Below the pieces are notes generated by a model. It saw only the letters and a list, made by a program, of their open reading frames with translations. It made no database searches and was not told the origin of the DNA. Made by a program: the position numbers and the translations under genes. A DNA stretch of 64,000 nucleotides from Eubacteriales bacterium (GTDB lineage: Bacteria > Bacillota > Clostridia > Christensenellales > CAG-138), in NCBI GenBank assembly GCA_028694155.1, contig JAQUTY010000001.1, forward strand, positions 186,001 to 250,000. The letters are read 5' to 3'. Below are positions 61,883 through 64,000 of the stretch, piece by piece; within the stretch, counting starts at the first letter, position 1; every line of letters starts with the position of its first letter.

Positions 61883-62986
61883 CTAATCCCTTCCTACGCC
61901 TGCAATATTCTCACTCTTTGCAATTCGGCGTTGTTTAATCTTTGTAATGAATCCCGGCACATATCTGACCGTGACTATCATAATGATAATGCCCATCAAA
62001 ATGTCTGTCATTGCCTTTGGCACTTTTCCAAACATCTCAACCGTTATTGAACCGCTTGACATAGCCCCCATGAACAGGGCAGCAATAGGAATGCCCAACG
62101 GGTTGCCGTTTGCCAGAAGCGACACGACTATGCCATCGAACCCAAGTCCGCTTGCAAACGATACTATGAAGCGATAATGCACTCCTAGCACCTCTATTGC
62201 GCCGCCAAGACCGGCTATCATGCCCGATATGGCAAACACCAACATTCTGCGCTGCTTGACCTTCAAACCCGAAAACTTTGAAAAACGCTCGTTGCTTCCG
62301 ATTACCCTGCACTCATATCCTGCAACGGTATAGTTGTTAAACAGAAACACCAGAACCGCCACCACAAGTGCTAAAAATACGCCTGTTGTTGCATTCGTCC
62401 CTTGAAAAATCTTTGACAGATGCGCAGCTTCGCTTATATAAGCGGTGGATCCGCTGTCGCCCAAAGTTCCGGGGACATAGAACGGATATCGTGTCAGATA
62501 CTCGGTGAACAGAATTGCAATGTAATTCATCATCAGCGTGACCACAACGATGCTCGCATGAAAACGCTCCATTATCCAACCTGCAAGCATGGAATAGAGC
62601 ATTCCCACCAGCATTGCCAGCAGACAGGCAAACGGAATTACTATATATGCAGGCAACGATTGGAAGGTGAACCCGACCCATGCCGCCGCAAAAGCTCCTA
62701 GATATAGCTGACCCTCTGCGCCGATGTTGAATATTCCTGCCCTTGCCGAAACCGAGAACGACAGTCCTGTAAACACCAGCGGCAATGACCAGCGAAGCGT
62801 CCTTGCAAAATTGTATGTATCGCCGAATGCGCCCTTGACAAGCGAGGAATATACCAGCGAAACGTCTTTTCCCGATACCAGCAGCACGATGGTGTTGAGT
62901 GCAAATGCCACCAGAATAATCACGAACAAGCGCAGCAGATCAAGCGATGAATGTCTGCCGAACTTTCTCCAAAACGATTTAATCAC
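61883..62986 (-). CDS. Nucleoside-type ABC transporter permease
   Basis: The 367-residue membrane protein has about ten helices and belongs to the BPD_transp_2 family of the nucleoside (YufP/NupP-like) type; visible marks are FTGLSFSVSARAGIFNIGAEGQLYLGA and GLGGAIEVLGVHYRF. It overlaps the ATPase gene by 4 bp. These transporters usually have two permeases; the second is not downstream, where psuG lies. It may lie outside the window or be missing. Confidence 0.88.
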   Translation of the reverse strand: MIKSFWRKFGRHSSLDLLRLFVIILVAFALNTIVLLVSGKDVSLVYSSLVKGAFGDTYNFARTLRWSLPLVFTGLSFSVSARAGIFNIGAEGQLYLGAFAAAWVGFTFQSLPAYIVIPFACLLAMLVGMLYSMLAGWIMERFHASIVVVTLMMNYIAILFTEYLTRYPFYVPGTLGDSGSTAYISEAAHLSKIFQGTNATTGVFLALVVAVLVFLFNNYTVAGYECRVIGSNERFSKFSGLKVKQRRMLVFAISGMIAGLGGAIEVLGVHYRFIVSFASGLGFDGIVVSLLANGNPLGIPIAALFMGAMSSGSITVEMFGKVPKAMTDILMGIIIMIVTVRYVPGFITKIKQRRIAKSENIAGVGRD

Positions 62987-64000
62987 GGCTCAGTTACCTC
63001 CCCTTCGTTTTGTCCGAACATCATCTTTCCGATGCGCTGCTCGTTCGCCTGAGAGCTTGACAGCTCGCCGGTCTTTCTTCCCTCAAACATTACCAAGATG
63101 CGATCCGACAGCTCCATAATCTCATCAAGGTCGGCGGAAATAACCAGCACGGCGTTCCCTTGGTCACGCAGCTTTACCAGCATGGAACGGATATACTCTG
63201 ACGCACCGATGTCCACGCCTCGGGTGGGTTGGCAGGCAATGACCAGCTTGGGCGACTGTGAAAGTTCACGGGCAACAACGACCTTTTGCATATTACCACC
63301 CGACAGGCTCTGCACCTTCTCCTCCTCGCCGTTTGCCTTGATGGCGTAATCCTCTATCATCTTGCGGCTCATCTTGGAGGCGTTGCGCCAACGCATGATT
63401 CCGTTTTTTGATATAGGCTCCTTCTTGCGCGACTTGAGCACCAGATTATCTCGAATGGAGAAGTCCAGCGCAAGTCCCTCCTTAACTCTATCCTGAGCAA
63501 TGAAGCCCAAGCCATGCTCTATCCTAGAACCCACAGACGCCGTTGTAACGTCCTTGCCGTCAATAAACACCTTGCCCGATTTGCACTTTCTCACGCCCAG
63601 TATCGCCTCGGATAGCTCCGTTTGTCCGTTGCCCTCAACGCCTGCAATACCGACTATCTCACCAAGATGCACCTCAAGCGACAGCCCGTTGACCGCACCA
63701 ATTCCATCATCGCCCAGTACATTTAGGTCATCGACTTTCAGCGCAACCTCGCCCTTGTCAATCTCTGCCCTTGTTACGCCCTTGAGCTCCCTGCCTATCA
63801 TCATTTGGGCAAGCTGCTCTGCGTCAACGTCCTCCTTGTTCACCGTGCCTACTACTCGACCTGCACGCATGACGGTGATGGTGTCGGATATCTCCATGAC
63901 CTCCTTGAGCTTGTGAGAGATGAAAATTACCGTGTGCCCTGCCTGTGTGAGCTTCCTGATGGATACGAACAGCTCCTCCGCCTCCTGTGGGGTGAGCACG
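62983..64000 (-). CDS. Sugar/nucleoside ABC transporter ATPase, C-terminal part (5' end outside window)
   Basis: The right edge cuts the gene after the first Walker B region (VLTPQEAEELF at the edge is the usual sequence after it). The visible ~338 residues contain the end of the first domain (FISHKLKEVMEISD) and a complete second domain with a weak Walker A GVEGNGQTELSEA and the signature LSGGNMQKVVVAREL, as in RbsA-type double ATPases. Together with the permease it should import nucleosides, probably pseudouridine. The substrate-binding protein should lie to the right. Confidence 0.9.
   Translation of the reverse strand, partial: VLTPQEAEELFVSIRKLTQAGHTVIFISHKLKEVMEISDTITVMRAGRVVGTVNKEDVDAEQLAQMMIGRELKGVTRAEIDKGEVALKVDDLNVLGDDGIGAVNGLSLEVHLGEIVGIAGVEGNGQTELSEAILGVRKCKSGKVFIDGKDVTTASVGSRIEHGLGFIAQDRVKEGLALDFSIRDNLVLKSRKKEPISKNGIMRWRNASKMSRKMIEDYAIKANGEEEKVQSLSGGNMQKVVVARELSQSPKLVIACQPTRGVDIGASEYIRSMLVKLRDQGNAVLVISADLDEIMELSDRILVMFEGRKTGELSSSQANEQRIGKMMFGQNEGEVTEP

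Overview
The window looks like chromosomal DNA of an anaerobic, spore-forming, single-membrane bacterium of the Clostridia (Firmicutes/Bacillota). The evidence is cotJABC spore-coat genes, an [FeFe]-hydrogenase end, a complete anaerobic lysine-fermentation gene set, a DUF2232-GdpP-RplI-DnaB block in the usual Firmicutes order, many lipoproteins with Pro-Thr linkers, and Gram-positive style ribosome binding sites and promoters. I saw no rRNA, tRNA, CRISPR array, insertion sequence or intact prophage.

Layout. 1-6.5 kb: hydrogenase end, MscS channel, a metallophosphoesterase lipoprotein, a DUF2156 protein, and an AEC transporter overlapping an alanyl-tRNA editing protein. 6.6-13.6 kb: a cell-envelope region with a dockerin/SH3b secreted protein, a BlaI-M56 peptidase-lipoprotein operon, an NlpC/P60 hydrolase and an L,D-transpeptidase. 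13.6-22.4 kb: QueH, cotJABC, DUF3795, a lipoprotein, a MATE exporter, DUF2461, GIY-YIG, then tig-clpP-clpX. 22.5-25.7 kb: an operon of ModE-like regulator, dapF, TlpA-like thioredoxin lipoprotein, a 45-residue CXXC peptide, a membrane 4Fe-4S protein and a PH-domain protein. 25.8-28.6 kb: a 924-residue secreted protein with three repeat domains, three Pro-Thr linkers and a metallo-beta-lactamase domain.

29-38.2 kb is one long minus-strand operon for lysine fermentation (kal-kce-kdd-kamA-kamD-kamE-thiolase-crotonase-hbd, then a GNAT gene). It begins with a promoter, a lysine-riboswitch-like leader and a strong terminator. The enzymes isomerise lysine to 3,5-diaminohexanoate, oxidise and cleave it to acetoacetate and 3-aminobutyryl-CoA, and deaminate that to crotonyl-CoA. 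Thiolase, crotonase and Hbd link this to the butyryl-CoA pathway; butyryl-CoA dehydrogenase and the CoA-transferase are not in the window.

38.3-49.1 kb: asnS, TraX-like and ZIP transporter genes, a small phage-regulator-like gene behind a LexA box, a zinc-ribbon protein, then YhaM-like, DUF2232, gdpP, rplI and dnaB. 49.1-54.3 kb: an RCC1-repeat plus phosphodiester-glycosidase lipoprotein, a sirtuin, and ftsA-ftsZ. 54.4-60 kb: a zinc/cadmium efflux operon whose metal-binding domain is a separate gene, then divergent feoB and an MFS transporter. 60-64 kb: psuK and psuG joined to a nucleoside-type ABC transporter, a pseudouridine uptake and breakdown operon that runs off the right edge.

A recurrent feature is a group of single genes whose start codon lies 5-8 bases after the -10 box with no Shine-Dalgarno sequence, so their mRNAs are predicted to be leaderless. 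Other points of interest are the lysine riboswitch before a degradation operon, the SOS-type control of the small helix-turn-helix gene, the RCC1/glycosidase fusion, and the thioredoxin/CXXC-peptide/ferredoxin module.
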